A stretch of 64,000 nt of DNA from Lachnospiraceae bacterium UBA7050 (GTDB taxonomy: Bacteria; Bacillota; Clostridia; Lachnospirales; Lachnospiraceae). This document shows positions 41,642 through 50,429 of this stretch, piece after piece. The stretch covers positions 23,696 to 87,695 of the forward strand of contig DLAJ01000020.1 of NCBI GenBank assembly GCA_002493905.1, written 5' to 3'. The stretch's first letter is position 1. Each line of letters opens with the position of its first letter. The notes under the pieces were generated by a model that did no database searches, had not been told where the DNA came from, and saw nothing but the letters and a program-made list of their open reading frames with translations. Position numbers and translations under genes: made by a program.

Positions 41642-43873
41642 TTATTCTTTTTCGATATATGCCGTCTGAATGAACAGATTGTGACCTCCAAAACACAGAC
41701 CGTTCACGTCCAGCTTTTCGATCTCTTCCACCGGAATCGTAAATACAAATCGGTCGGGAACAAAATAGGTTCCAAGCTGATAACAACAATCAGCCGGATC
41801 GTTCCATGGCATACGTGTGTTGTTTTCCACATCAATGAAAAGCTGCTCCCCGGACTGCTTACAAGCAAAAATATACGCATTCAGATCATCGTCGTTCAGA
41901 TCGGTGACTTCATATTGGATATCAAGCGTGACACGCACGTCCCCGCCAACAGCTTCCAGCATATCTTTCGGAATATAGTTGCTGAACATCTCGCCTAAGT
42001 GGCTGTTTATCCGGACGATTCTGGCATCCGCGTCCGGTTCGTAGTCCGCCGGATCATATGCTTCCAACACTGCGGAATTGATAATCAGACCAAATACACG
42101 GATTTTCATACCCCCAGCCATCGCTTCTGCAGTCTCACGGCTGACCACAAACGAAAGGCTGCTCTGCGGCGGAAAAAGCGGATATTCCCGCGCCCACTCC
42201 GGCCACGAATCCAAACATCCGATATTAAAAGCCATTACTTCTAAGCAGTTGTCGTTTCTGTCATTAATTTCCAACGAATGGATCTGCCCTTCAACCGGGT
42301 CACTAAAGTCGCAGTAACTGAAATTGAGTGTGACCTTGACATCACCGTCAAAACGCATGAAATTATCTCTGCTGATCTCCCTGCCAAACTGTGCATCCCC
42401 GGCATATTCACTGTCGAGCTCAAAATTCAGCTTCCCGTCTATCATTTCCGGATAGCCTGAGTTGTAAGCTGCACCATCCGCCGGTGAAGTTCCTCCCCGT
42501 CTGTTGATCCCTACGATCACACAAACCGCAATGACGATCAATAACGCCGCAGCAGCGCAGATTCCCGCTGCCATCCCCCTCTTTTTATTGGAAGACTTTT
42601 TGGACGGCTCTAAGTCCGATTCTGATTTACGTTCGGAAGAATGCTTCTCTTCCGGAGAGGAAGCAGAATTTTCCGTGGTTTTGCGCTTCCCGGAAGTCCC
42701 GGATCTCTCGGTCTTCTCCTCAGAAGTCTCAAATTTTTCGTTCTCCTCCTCGGAAGTCTCAAATTTCTCAATCTCTTCCCCTGAAGCCACTGTATCGCCT
42801 AAAACGGTTGCCGGGAAATCGCCGTCCGACGCCGCACGGCTTTCGGTTTCCTCCGGTTCTTCTTTCAAATCCTCGTCGCTTAGCTTGATCGCCTCAGCGG
42901 TCAGCGGTGCGGAAACAGACTTTAAGGCCTTGCGAAGATCGATCGCGCTGCCGTAACGCTCCGTGGCATTGATCATCGTACATTTCTTTAATATCGCCCA
43001 GATCGATTCATTGATCCCATACTTATTTTCGGCAAACTCTTCGTCGTTATCCATCCTCGCATACGGATCGTCAACGACCACCTTTGTCAGTGCGTAATAG
43101 ATGGATACGCCGAGGGAATAAATATCCGTCCACGCGCCCTGTCTGCCTTTTTTGGTATACTGCTCGATGGGCGTATAGCCGGGTTTCATGACCACGGTAA
43201 GGTTGGAGGAGCTTTCCGTCAGTATCTGACGCGCAGCCCCGAAATCGATCAGCTTTACCTTTCCATCGGAACAGATCATGATATTATCAGGTGAAATGTC
43301 CCTGTGCAGGACGCCCGCACTGTGCGTGACACTGAGTGCAGCAACGATCTTATCCATGATATAGAGAGCCTGACCATCGTTAAGCCTGCCATGCCTTTTT
43401 ACATAGTTTTTCAGCGTGATACCGCTTAAGTATTCCATGACAAGGTAGACGGTATTGTTCGCGCGGAAATAATCATAGACGCTGACAATATTGGGATTTC
43501 CGTTGAACTGCGAGACCATTTCCGCTTCCGTATAGAACTTCTCCGCGCCTTTTTCAAAAGTCTCTGCAGACTTATTATCGGCAACGGATACCTCCGTGCT
43601 CCCAGGATGGCGGTAGGCGATTCCGTTTGGATAATATTCTTTTACAGCAATAGTCTTATCCATTCTAAGATCGTAAGCAAGATAAGTGATACCGAAACCG
43701 CCCTTTCCCATGACCCTGCCGATGATAAACTTATCGCCAAGCTTAGTGCCCATCGGAAGTACGATCGGGTCAGGCGTAAACTCCGCTTTATGGAAGCCGC
43801 AGCAGGGGCAGGTCTCACTGTCGATTTCAGAAAAACAGCTTTCACAAAGTTTTTTGTGATTGATCTCTATCAT
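41642..43873 (-). CDS. membrane Ser/Thr protein kinase with zinc ribbon and extracytoplasmic domain
   Basis: A 743-residue protein. A small zinc ribbon (CESC...CPCC, 10-25) precedes a complete Hanks kinase domain (about 45-320; GKGGFG, Lys78, HRDISPDN, DFGAA). An acidic Ser/Glu-rich linker with repeated EKFETSEE follows, a membrane helix at about 429-455, and an extracytoplasmic domain of about 285 residues. That domain has two related halves, each with GDV[K/R]VTL, and no PASTA repeats. It is probably a sensor kinase of unknown ligand. AAGGAG precedes the ATG. It lies 15 bp after the upstream kinase. Confidence 0.92.
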   Translation of the reverse strand: MIEINHKKLCESCFSEIDSETCPCCGFHKAEFTPDPIVLPMGTKLGDKFIIGRVMGKGGFGITYLAYDLRMDKTIAVKEYYPNGIAYRHPGSTEVSVADNKSAETFEKGAEKFYTEAEMVSQFNGNPNIVSVYDYFRANNTVYLVMEYLSGITLKNYVKRHGRLNDGQALYIMDKIVAALSVTHSAGVLHRDISPDNIMICSDGKVKLIDFGAARQILTESSSNLTVVMKPGYTPIEQYTKKGRQGAWTDIYSLGVSIYYALTKVVVDDPYARMDNDEEFAENKYGINESIWAILKKCTMINATERYGSAIDLRKALKSVSAPLTAEAIKLSDEDLKEEPEETESRAASDGDFPATVLGDTVASGEEIEKFETSEEENEKFETSEEKTERSGTSGKRKTTENSASSPEEKHSSERKSESDLEPSKKSSNKKRGMAAGICAAAALLIVIAVCVIVGINRRGGTSPADGAAYNSGYPEMIDGKLNFELDSEYAGDAQFGREISRDNFMRFDGDVKVTLNFSYCDFSDPVEGQIHSLEINDRNDNCLEVMAFNIGCLDSWPEWAREYPLFPPQSSLSFVVSRETAEAMAGGMKIRVFGLIINSAVLEAYDPADYEPDADARIVRINSHLGEMFSNYIPKDMLEAVGGDVRVTLDIQYEVTDLNDDDLNAYIFACKQSGEQLFIDVENNTRMPWNDPADCCYQLGTYFVPDRFVFTIPVEEIEKLDVNGLCFGGHNLFIQTAYIEKE

Positions 43874-43888
43874 ACCTATTTGCTCCTT

Positions 43889-44950
43889 TTAATTGCTGAA
43901 CAATTTCGCGATCAGCCGTTTCACGGGATTATCCGTATTGTCAGAGACGTTGAGATTTGCAGGCACCTTTATCGCTTTCCGTTTGAGCCTGATCGCTAAA
44001 AGTGCATCGGCAAACTCCTGCGAGGATTGATATCTGTCCATATATCTGACCTGCATAGCTCTTTTCATGACCCCGTACAGCTCCGGATTTATTTTTCTCA
44101 TAGCGGTTTCAAAATCCGAATCATCCTCAAATCTGTTCTGAGGATCCTCCGGGATCTGTTTGGTAAGCGCATAATATAATGACGCGCCAAGCGAATAAAT
44201 ATCAGTCCATGGTCCTTGTTTTCCGTTACGCATATACTGTTCGAGCGGTGCAAAGCCCGGTTTTAATATCACCGATAAAAGCTGCGAGCCTTCAGGATAT
44301 ACCTGTCTTGCGGCACCAAAATCAAGCAGCTTTATGCTTCCGTCGTGGCACAGCATCATGTTATCGGGAGAAACGTCTCTGTGCAGGACGTTTTTTTTGT
44401 GGATATCCACCAGTGCGGCAGCTACCCTGTCCGCAATGAACAGTGCCTGTTCCGCCGTGATGCAGCCGCAGCGCAGTACATAATCCTTGAGCGTGATCCC
44501 CGAAAGATATTCCATCGTAAAATACGCGGTATTGTTTTCGTAGAAAAGCTGATACACCTTGACAATATTGGGATTTTCCGAAAATTCAGAAATAAAGCGT
44601 GCTTCATTATAAAACTTTTCCACACCCTTCTGAAACATTTCCGCCGACTTTTTATTACGTACCATAAGCCCTGTCTGACCGGCGCTTCTAAGCGCGATCT
44701 CGACCGGAAAATATTCCTTGATCGCAATAATATGTTCGTATTTCACATCATAGGCCTGATAGGTAATGCCAAATCCGCCCTTGCCAAGAACTCTGCCGAT
44801 CAGAAAATTTCCCATAAGAATGCTCCCCACCGGCAGAACCATATGATCCGGCACATAGCTTTCCGAGGAATATCCGCATTTTTTACAAGGTTCTTTTTTG
44901 ATCGGCGAAAAACACCCCGAACACAACAGCTTGTTACCGAGAGTAATCAT
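43889..44950 (-). CDS. soluble Ser/Thr protein kinase with zinc ribbon
   Basis: A 353-residue kinase. Zinc ribbon CSGC...CKKC (10-25), then a complete kinase domain: GKGGFG (56-61), Lys78, HRDVSPDN, DFGAA. It is closely related to the N-terminal 340 residues of the downstream membrane kinase, so the pair probably arose by duplication. AAGGAG lies 8 bases before the ATG. No membrane helix. Confidence 0.93.
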   Translation of the reverse strand: MITLGNKLLCSGCFSPIKKEPCKKCGYSSESYVPDHMVLPVGSILMGNFLIGRVLGKGGFGITYQAYDVKYEHIIAIKEYFPVEIALRSAGQTGLMVRNKKSAEMFQKGVEKFYNEARFISEFSENPNIVKVYQLFYENNTAYFTMEYLSGITLKDYVLRCGCITAEQALFIADRVAAALVDIHKKNVLHRDVSPDNMMLCHDGSIKLLDFGAARQVYPEGSQLLSVILKPGFAPLEQYMRNGKQGPWTDIYSLGASLYYALTKQIPEDPQNRFEDDSDFETAMRKINPELYGVMKRAMQVRYMDRYQSSQEFADALLAIRLKRKAIKVPANLNVSDNTDNPVKRLIAKLFSN

Positions 44951-44990
44951 TGATGATTCTCCTTACTATTATCATATTTCTCAACATAAA

Positions 44991-46208
44991 TCAATTCGTT
45001 TCGGATGGTCCGTCCGCAGCATTTTCATCGGACGGCTCACTTGTCGGAGAATTATCCGATGGTCCGTCCGCAGCATTTTCATCGGACGGCTCACTTGTCG
45101 GAGAATTATCCGATGATCCGTCCGCAGCATTTTCATCGGACGGCTCGCTTGTCGGAGAATTATCCGATGGTCCGTCCGCAGCATTTTCATCGGACGGCTC
45201 GCTTGTCGGAGAATTGTCCGATGAGCCGTCCGCAGCATTTTCATCGGACGGCTCACTTGTCGGAGAATTGTCCGATGAGCCCGGCAGCGGGCTGGAATAA
45301 GTACCTTCTAAATGGGGACTTCCGGCATCCGGCTCATCGTGACCGCCATGACTCTTTCTATTGTCAAGCCAAAACAGGACTCCCGCCACTGCTGCGATCA
45401 CGACTGCCGCGATCACGATCGGAAGCAGCAGGCTTTTCTTTTGGAGCTTTTGAGGCTTTAGCCGCTTTCGTTCAGAAACGGCAGGCTCTTTGACCTTATC
45501 CTGTTCCTCAAGGTAAATGATCCCACAGATTGCAGTGTAGTTGTCACCCTTGTTCTCAGCGCGGAGAAGATGCCTCTTAAGCATGTACTTAAGCCATTTC
45601 TCGGCACTTTCAGATTTTAGCAGATCCATTTCCATTTCGGTTTCATAGACATATTCCCAAAAACCGTCGCTGCATACCAAGAAAGCGTCACCGCTCTGTA
45701 TTTCGATAGGCTGATAACGCTTTTTGATATTCAATACTTTCTCGCTTCCAAGTACCTTCAGCAGCCGAGAACGATCTTCACTGCCGCGGATATCCTCCGG
45801 ACGCAGCATCCCCATATCGACGGACGCCTGACAGACGGAATGATCCTTTGTCATGGCAATGAGCTTGCCGCCGCGAAAATAATACACCCTGCTGTCCCCG
45901 ACATTCGCGTAGATGAATTTTGCGTCTTCCGTAAATGCCGCGGCAACGGTGGTTTTTCCACCGTCGCCTTTATTCAACACCTCAATATTGGCCTCTTCAA
46001 GAAGACGCGTAATCTCTTCACTGGTATACCCGCCATGGCAGCTGCGCTCAAAATAATCCACTGCCGCCGTTGACGCTCTTTCACCTTCCGAGTGACCGCC
46101 AAGGCCGTCCGCGACAACAAATATTCCCTGTTCGGGAAGGCACAGACATGCATCCTCGTTGATCTCATGTCCTGCCGCACAACTATATTTTGCCGAATCA
46201 ATTATCAT
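44991..46208 (-). CDS. membrane PP2C-type Ser/Thr phosphatase with 18-residue repeats
   Basis: A 405-residue protein. The PP2C domain (1-235) has NEDACLCL, VVADGLGGHSEGE, ANVGDSRVYYF and VCSDGFWEYV, keeping the metal-binding Asp residues. A membrane helix (about 255-277) leads to an extracytoplasmic tail of five 18-residue repeats (SDNSPTSEPSDENAADG + S/P), rich in Ser, Asp and Glu. Such a tail could be a spacer or a target for modification. AAAGGA lies 8 bases before the ATG. It removes phosphate placed by the adjacent kinases, by inference. Confidence 0.92.
   Translation of the reverse strand: MIIDSAKYSCAAGHEINEDACLCLPEQGIFVVADGLGGHSEGERASTAAVDYFERSCHGGYTSEEITRLLEEANIEVLNKGDGGKTTVAAAFTEDAKFIYANVGDSRVYYFRGGKLIAMTKDHSVCQASVDMGMLRPEDIRGSEDRSRLLKVLGSEKVLNIKKRYQPIEIQSGDAFLVCSDGFWEYVYETEMEMDLLKSESAEKWLKYMLKRHLLRAENKGDNYTAICGIIYLEEQDKVKEPAVSERKRLKPQKLQKKSLLLPIVIAAVVIAAVAGVLFWLDNRKSHGGHDEPDAGSPHLEGTYSSPLPGSSDNSPTSEPSDENAADGSSDNSPTSEPSDENAADGPSDNSPTSEPSDENAADGSSDNSPTSEPSDENAADGPSDNSPTSEPSDENAADGPSETN
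45007..45276 (-). repeat. five 54-bp tandem repeats in the PP2C gene
   Basis: The 54-bp unit GTCCGTCCGCAGCATTTTCA... is repeated five times with only a few base changes, keeping the reading frame. The near-identity suggests recent expansion and possible length variation. Confidence 0.9.
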
Positions 46209-46226
46209 TACGCGATCCTTTCCCGC

Positions 46227-47612
46227 TTAATATTTTATCTGGAAGAGCTGCTCGGCGCTTCCAAGATAGAAGTATGCGCCGTCCGGGATAAATACTGGAA
46301 CATTCGGGATCAGCTTCTGACCGTTTCCTAAATAGGTACCGTTACTCGAACCACAGTCAATGATCTCAAATCCGCTGTTTGTCTGTCTGATCTGGCAATG
46401 TACACCCGAAATGCCCTTTGCATCAACAGGATAAGATACATTGCATTTCTGCGAATTTCTTCCGATCGTTACGCTGCCGTTGATGTTGAACGTCCGGTTT
46501 GCCATCATACCCTTCATCCCGGTGATGACCGCATTGTTGGACGCAGGCGCAGAAACACGCTGTCCTGTATAATTTGCTGAACCTGATACTGAGGCACCCT
46601 TTTTCTTAGACTTAAGAACGATCACCACAACAACGCCCACGATCACAACGGCTGCCGCCGCAATCACTACGATCGTTATGGGGAAGTCGTTTTTCTCCGT
46701 CTCTGCGGGCTCGCCTTCCGCAGGAAGACTCTCTGCAGGCTCATTTTCATTGGAATCACTCTCCGCAGAATCGTTATCTGCCGGCGTACTCTCCGCCGGA
46801 TCGCTCCCGGCAGACCCGGAATCAGATGCCGTTGCCAGAGTATACGGTACGTTGTAGCTGTCAAGGAATGTCACAAGCTCCTGCGCAATGGTCGCGTTAC
46901 TGCCTTCTGCGGCCGTTCCATAGGTCACCCATGTGTTTACGCCGATGACCTGTCCGTCGGAATTTACAAGCGGACCGCCGGAGTTTCCTCCCGATATCGC
47001 CGCATCATGCTGGTAAACTTCATAACCGCGCTGATTTTGCTCACGGCGGAACTGCTTGGAGATCACGCCTCTGGTCAGAGTGACGTCCTTTACGCTCATT
47101 GTCTTGTAATCCTGAAGATAGTTGCCATAATCGGGGTAACCGATCGCGTAAACGGTCTCGCCGTTTGGCGCAATTTCTGTATTCAGCGTTACGGCGTTTC
47201 TTTTATCCGTCGATTCCGGCAGACGCAGCACAGCAAGGTCTCTGTCCTTGTCTATCGCGTATACCTCAGGGATCATAAAATCATTCGCCATGACCGAAAA
47301 CCACACCGTAAGATCGGCTGTGTTATAGTCCTCGCCTAATACGTCAGTGATCACGTGGGCATTCGTCACAATGAACTCTACCGGCTCACCGGGCGTTCCG
47401 ATCGCGAACCCGGTGCCGGATACCGTCACGCCCAAGTCCTCCTCCGAGTTAATCCCATACGCCGGATATTCCCACACATTTACATGTCTGGTGATAAATA
47501 CAACGCTGTTCTGCGCGTCCTCGAGCGAGTCCGCCCATGCCGTTACAGGAATATAAAGTGCAATCACCGCCGCCGTTACCAGAACAGCCATCATTCGAAA
47601 TAATTTTTTCAT
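46227..47612 (-). CDS. secreted trypsin-like protease joined by a membrane helix to a cytoplasmic FHA domain
   Basis: A 461-residue protein with a signal sequence (1-28), an S1C/HtrA-like protease domain with His86 (VTNAHVITD), Asp125 (DRDLAVL) and Ser211 (SGGNSGGPL), an acidic linker, a membrane helix (about 310-332) and a C-terminal FHA domain (about 365-440; TIGRNSQKC, SGVHCQI, GSSNGTYLGNG). There is no PDZ domain. The FHA half should bind phosphothreonine made by the neighbouring kinases, linking inside phosphorylation to outside proteolysis. AAAGGG lies before the ATG. Confidence 0.92.
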   Translation of the reverse strand: MKKLFRMMAVLVTAAVIALYIPVTAWADSLEDAQNSVVFITRHVNVWEYPAYGINSEEDLGVTVSGTGFAIGTPGEPVEFIVTNAHVITDVLGEDYNTADLTVWFSVMANDFMIPEVYAIDKDRDLAVLRLPESTDKRNAVTLNTEIAPNGETVYAIGYPDYGNYLQDYKTMSVKDVTLTRGVISKQFRREQNQRGYEVYQHDAAISGGNSGGPLVNSDGQVIGVNTWVTYGTAAEGSNATIAQELVTFLDSYNVPYTLATASDSGSAGSDPAESTPADNDSAESDSNENEPAESLPAEGEPAETEKNDFPITIVVIAAAAVVIVGVVVVIVLKSKKKGASVSGSANYTGQRVSAPASNNAVITGMKGMMANRTFNINGSVTIGRNSQKCNVSYPVDAKGISGVHCQIRQTNSGFEIIDCGSSNGTYLGNGQKLIPNVPVFIPDGAYFYLGSAEQLFQIKY

Positions 47613-47645
47613 ATTTTTTTCCCTTTCGATTCTTTTTCCTCTCGA

Positions 47646-48437
47646 CTATTTCATAAATCCAAGTACGATCGCCGTAAAATTATCCTGATCAGAATAACCC
47701 TTTGAAAGCACTCCTGCCTCAATCCTCTCCGCCGCCTCATACGCATTGTCCGTAAGCGCCTCAGTCAATTCGGCGGATGTCAGCGCGTTGTACACGCCGT
47801 CGCTGCAAATCAGTATTTTATCCTTATCCTGCGGCAGGAACGGCTTAGCGTTCGCCTCGGGATTAATACCGTTCTTGCAACCGATATACTGCGCAAGCGC
47901 ATCCTTTTTTGCATCGCCGCCCGCATCCTCAAAAGTCATATCACCCGATATCACGTCCTCAATCAGGCAATTGAGATAATCCGTATCCTCGTTGAGTGCA
48001 GTGAGCGTATCGCCGCGTGCAAGATAGATCCTGCTGTCTCCGGCAGTACACCAATGCACTCCCGACGGCAGGCACATCACAACCGCCGCAGTTGAACCGC
48101 CCTTCATCCCGCTTGCAAGGACGTGATTGTTGATCATCCGCAGCGACTGAGCAAGATGGATGCCTGCGGGAACGTTCGGATTGCGCTTTTTCTGCATTTC
48201 CAGCATTGCCGAAACAACATAGGCACTGATCTGCGCCCCACCGGACAATCCGCCCATGCCGTCCGCGACCATCGCGGTGAAGCCCTGCTTTTTAATCTCA
48301 GTTTTATCAATGGAAGAAAAACCAAAGCTGTCCTCCTGATAATTTCTTGCGCCCTGATTGTTGATACATCCGAACGAAATCTTCGTCACATTCGAGTCCG
48401 CAAATTTCATACGGACAAAAAGATTGTTTCCTCTCAT
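47646..48437 (-). CDS. soluble PP2C-type Ser/Thr phosphatase
   Basis: A 263-residue phosphatase: NYQEDSFGF, MVADGMGGLSGGAQ, CTAGDSRIYLARG and CSDGVYNAL carry the PP2C metal ligands; no membrane helix. Several starts are possible: TTG 48443 overlapping the upstream stop, ATG 48437 two bases after it, or ATG 48410. Translation is probably coupled to the FHA gene. Confidence 0.92.
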   Translation of the reverse strand: MRGNNLFVRMKFADSNVTKISFGCINNQGARNYQEDSFGFSSIDKTEIKKQGFTAMVADGMGGLSGGAQISAYVVSAMLEMQKKRNPNVPAGIHLAQSLRMINNHVLASGMKGGSTAAVVMCLPSGVHWCTAGDSRIYLARGDTLTALNEDTDYLNCLIEDVISGDMTFEDAGGDAKKDALAQYIGCKNGINPEANAKPFLPQDKDKILICSDGVYNALTSAELTEALTDNAYEAAERIEAGVLSKGYSDQDNFTAIVLGFMK

Positions 48438-48439
48438 AA

Positions 48440-49093
48440 TCAATACGTGTAATTTTCATTGCAGAAGCTTCTAAATACATATGTAGCAGTTCCGAGCTGA
48501 ATTTTGTCATAATCACTCAGCTCAACCGGCGTTAACAGTAAGCCGTCATTATGATAGACATTGTTCTTGCCCTTTCCGAGCACCGGGCTTAAGAAGAACT
48601 TCCTGTTTCGCGAGTCATACGCGATGACGGCATTGCCATCCGACGATACGGTTTTGTCGAAAGACAAATTGATGTCAAACTTCTGTCCCCTGCCTATGGA
48701 ATTCTGCTCGCCATGGATATTGTAGGCCGTTCCGGCCTTTTCACCATCCACCGCAACAAGCCACCCCCTTACAGGAGAAACACCTGCCGTGGTCTCATCG
48801 AGTGCGACGGTCACGCTCATTCCGGCCGTGTCACGACCGGGAACCTGACTTTCAGCCGGCATAGAGGGTGAAAACGCCTGACTATCAACGGGCATCGTGG
48901 ATGGAAATATCTGCTCATCAACGGGAACCGTAGGCGGAAATGCCTGCCCGTCAACCGGAACCGTGGCGGGAAAACCGGAGGGCGCTCCCATATGTCCGAT
49001 CGGCTGAAAACCGCTGCTGCCATCGTTTCTGCAGTAGGGACACTCACTATTTCTTTTTTCGTCATAGATATGACCTTTCGGGCATTGTTTCAT
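48440..49093 (-). CDS. FHA-domain protein with N-terminal zinc ribbon
   Basis: A 217-residue protein: zinc ribbon CPKGH...CPYC (4-21), a linker of short repeats (VPVDGQAFPPT and variants, 35-75), then an FHA domain (about 100-205) with IGRGQKFDINL, AVIAYDSRNRKFFLSP and NNVYHNDGLLL. FHA domains bind phosphothreonine, so this is a soluble reader of the kinases' products. First gene of the operon; AGGAAAGGAT precedes the ATG. Confidence 0.88.
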   Translation of the reverse strand: MKQCPKGHIYDEKRNSECPYCRNDGSSGFQPIGHMGAPSGFPATVPVDGQAFPPTVPVDEQIFPSTMPVDSQAFSPSMPAESQVPGRDTAGMSVTVALDETTAGVSPVRGWLVAVDGEKAGTAYNIHGEQNSIGRGQKFDINLSFDKTVSSDGNAVIAYDSRNRKFFLSPVLGKGKNNVYHNDGLLLTPVELSDYDKIQLGTATYVFRSFCNENYTY

Positions 49094-49147
49094 ATAAATT
49101 TATCCTTTCCTGTCGATTTTGTATTTTCTTGCATAAATTGTGGGACT

Positions 49148-49153
49148 ATTGTA
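49148..49153 (-). promoter_or_regulatory. extended -10 promoter of the phospho-signalling operon
   Basis: Minus strand: TG-A-TACAAT, about 55 bases before the FHA gene start; the -35 region is weak. Confidence 0.55.
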
Positions 49154-49158
49154 TCATA

Positions 49159-49224
49159 AGGCGCTGCGCAAAAGGTGTGCAAACCTGCACACAGCACCCG
49201 GTACACATAGCGCTGCGCCGACAG
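49159..49224. other. large inverted repeat upstream of the operon promoter
   Basis: GGCGCTGCGC and GCGCTGCGCC arms (one mismatch when paired) flank an inner GTGTGC/GCACAC hairpin. It lies just upstream of the -10 box and could bind a regulator. The rest of the 390-bp gap up to 49485 holds the pyrF terminator and nothing else I can support. Confidence 0.5.
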
Positions 49225-49422
49225 CACCGCCTTTTGCACATTTCCATCAGTGCATCCGATGATCGCTTTTTTATTCGTTCCTTTGGCATGGGTCTACTAT
49301 GACATCCGCCGCCCGCTCTCGCTGATGCTCATTCTATCATGTCAGGTGTCCGCATTGGTGTGCAATTCCGCCTACAACGAATTTTTCAAAGATTCTTTTC
49401 AGCACGGCTGCGGATTACGCGC

Positions 49423-49458
49423 AAAAAAAGACGAACCTCCCATCTATGGAGGTCCGTC
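49423..49458 (-). terminator. intrinsic terminator of the pyrF unit
   Basis: Minus strand: GACGGACCTCC, 7-base loop, GGAGGTTCGTC, then TTTTTTT. Confidence 0.85.
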
Positions 49459-49485
49459 CTGCATATCACATTTATGAAATACTGC

Positions 49486-50427
49486 TTAGAAAATCTTCAT
49501 TCTTTTTGACGCCAGCGCCTGTCTGATGTCCTCACGCATGGTAAGAACCGCCTGTCTGGACGCGTCCGCAAAGTGCGCCTCTCCAAACTGGCTGTACGCT
49601 TCCTGCCTGTATGCTGCGATAATACCGCGCGAAGAATTCACGATCGCGCCAAGCCCGTCTTTGTTGAAGAAATGCACAAGATCCGCGCCCTTTCCGCCCT
49701 GCGCGCCGTACCCAGGCACGAGAATATACGCATTCGGCATCATCTTTCTGAGCCGCATGCCCTCCTCCGGGTAAGTTGCGCCGACGACTGCTCCGACCAG
49801 GCTGTAATCCCCTTCCATGCAGTCTGCGCCCCATTTTACAACTTTCTCGGCAACATGTTCGTAGAGGGGCTTTCCGTCAATCAGACGGTCCTGAAACTCC
49901 CCGCTGCTTGGATTGCTTGTTTTTACCAAAACAAAAATTCCCTTCTTTTCTTCTCTGCAGACATCCACGAATGGTTTCACGCCATCGGTTCCCAGATAAG
50001 GATTGACCGTTGCAAAATCCTCGTCAAAAGCCGCAAAGCTTCTGCTTCCGATCTGCACGCGTCCCAAATGCGCCGCTGCATATGCCGCCGACGTGCTGCC
50101 AATATCGCCGCGCTTTACATCCCCGATGACGACAAGTCCTTTTTCTTTACAGTAATCCACCGTCTTCTGGAAAACAGTCATCCCCGGAACGCCGAACTGC
50201 TCATACATTGCAATCTGAGGCTTTACCGCCGGGATCAGATCATATACCGCGTCAACGATTGCTTTGTTATACTGCCAGACTGCCTCGGCAGCACCGGCGG
50301 GCGTCTCTCCGAATTCCTCAAATGCCTGCTTTCTGATATGCTCCGGTATGTAGGAGAGCATCGGGTCTAAGCCGACTACAATGGGCGCATCCGTTTTCTG
50401 TATCTTCTCAATCAGCTTCCGAATCAT
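49486..50427 (-). CDS. pyrF: orotidine 5'-phosphate decarboxylase (long type)
   Basis: A 313-residue PyrF of the longer (type 2) class, decarboxylating OMP to UMP. It shows IVVGLDPMLSYIP and the catalytic VIGDVKRGDIGSTSAAYA, and ends near RGIIAAY. It lies 2 bp downstream of a NUDIX-like gene and before a terminator; pyrE is elsewhere (33898). Confidence 0.95.
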   Translation of the reverse strand: MIRKLIEKIQKTDAPIVVGLDPMLSYIPEHIRKQAFEEFGETPAGAAEAVWQYNKAIVDAVYDLIPAVKPQIAMYEQFGVPGMTVFQKTVDYCKEKGLVVIGDVKRGDIGSTSAAYAAAHLGRVQIGSRSFAAFDEDFATVNPYLGTDGVKPFVDVCREEKKGIFVLVKTSNPSSGEFQDRLIDGKPLYEHVAEKVVKWGADCMEGDYSLVGAVVGATYPEEGMRLRKMMPNAYILVPGYGAQGGKGADLVHFFNKDGLGAIVNSSRGIIAAYRQEAYSQFGEAHFADASRQAVLTMREDIRQALASKRMKIF

Positions 50428-50429
50428 GG

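Noticed and set aside
41642..44950. Type VI or VII secretion locus suggested by kinase/PP2C/FHA genes
   Set aside because: No Tss, EccC/EssC, WXG100 or VgrG-like gene occurs in the window.
45005..45493. Repeat-rich frames on both strands opposite or beside the PP2C tail
   Set aside because: The 54-bp period keeps other frames open; the minus-strand PP2C frame with its conserved domain is the real one.
49250..49477. Plus-strand frame of 75 codons with a hydrophobic start
   Set aside because: No ribosome site or promoter, and it runs through the pyrF terminator hairpin.
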